A DNA stretch of 32,087 nucleotides from Pseudanabaena sp. lw0831 (lineage in GTDB: Bacteria > Cyanobacteriota > Cyanobacteriia > Pseudanabaenales > Pseudanabaenaceae), in the NCBI RefSeq assembly GCF_016584665.1, contig NZ_BBJB01000014.1, positions 1 through 32,087 of the forward strand. The letters run 5' to 3'. Positions within the stretch are counted from its first letter, which is position 1, and each line of letters begins with the position of its first letter. The notes beneath the pieces were generated by a model that was not told the origin of the DNA, searched no databases, and saw only the letters and a program-made list of their open reading frames with translations. Positions 32,009 through 32,087 of this stretch are shown piece after piece. The position numbers and the translations under genes are program-made.

Positions 32009-32087
32009 TAGTTTGTAGGTAATAGTTTTTCATTTATAGCTATAGCCAAGTGAGATAGGACAAAACCAAAACCCATCCATAGAGTTG

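Overview
The window looks like chromosomal DNA of a filamentous-type cyanobacterium, most likely Pseudanabaena or a close relative. The evidence is the very frequent octamer GCGATCGC (the HIP1 site of cyanobacteria) inside genes, cyanobacterial families (a DUF4079 membrane protein, a Sll0314/Alr1548-type TPR protein, bilin-binding GAF domains, a heme/diiron pair of bacterioferritins) and intergenic spaces packed with long perfect hairpins. The genus is an inference from gene content and style, not from a marker gene. I see no tRNA, rRNA, CRISPR array, transposase or prophage gene.

Layout. 1-7635 is a type I restriction-modification locus: hsdM on the minus strand, then hsdR, a PD-(D/E)XK protein of the DUF2887/Rpn type, and hsdS on the plus strand. 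hsdS is bracketed by two copies of one hairpin repeat. 7795-10514 holds a cupin, an exported TPR protein and a Cof-type HAD phosphatase. 10538-14060 holds a Uma2-fold protein with a heptad-repeat tail, then a Ser/Thr kinase whose stop codon overlaps the start of a lipoprotein of the endonuclease/exonuclease/phosphatase fold. 14234-16387 (minus) holds a short endonuclease V, a HAD phosphatase and a C39-type cysteine peptidase.

16592-21245 (minus) is a two-component signalling block: a 1063-residue REC-PAS-GAF-GAF-GAF-histidine kinase whose three GAF domains carry the cyanobacteriochrome cysteine, and downstream a REC-HisKA-HATPase protein in which the phospho-accepting histidine is replaced by aspartate. 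A small orphan protein (21501-21782) is transcribed divergently from the photoreceptor. 22037-23941 encodes a DUF4079 membrane protein and an EamA transporter, ending at a bidirectional terminator shared with glgB (23978-26236, minus). An aliphatic amidase (26585-27670, minus) diverges from a three-gene operon (28093-30292: DGPF/YciI protein, glutathione S-transferase, ECF42-type sigma factor). That operon is preceded by a TGTCGA-N17-CGTC element that fits autoregulation by the sigma factor. The window ends with an iron-storage group: bacterioferritin-associated ferredoxin and, divergently, two bacterioferritin subunits with complementary active sites.

The most unusual points are the tandem cyanobacteriochrome kinase with its His-to-Asp partner, the ECF42 operon with a matching promoter in a cyanobacterium, the hsdS gene flanked by direct copies of a palindromic repeat, and the dense hairpin families that fill most gene junctions.
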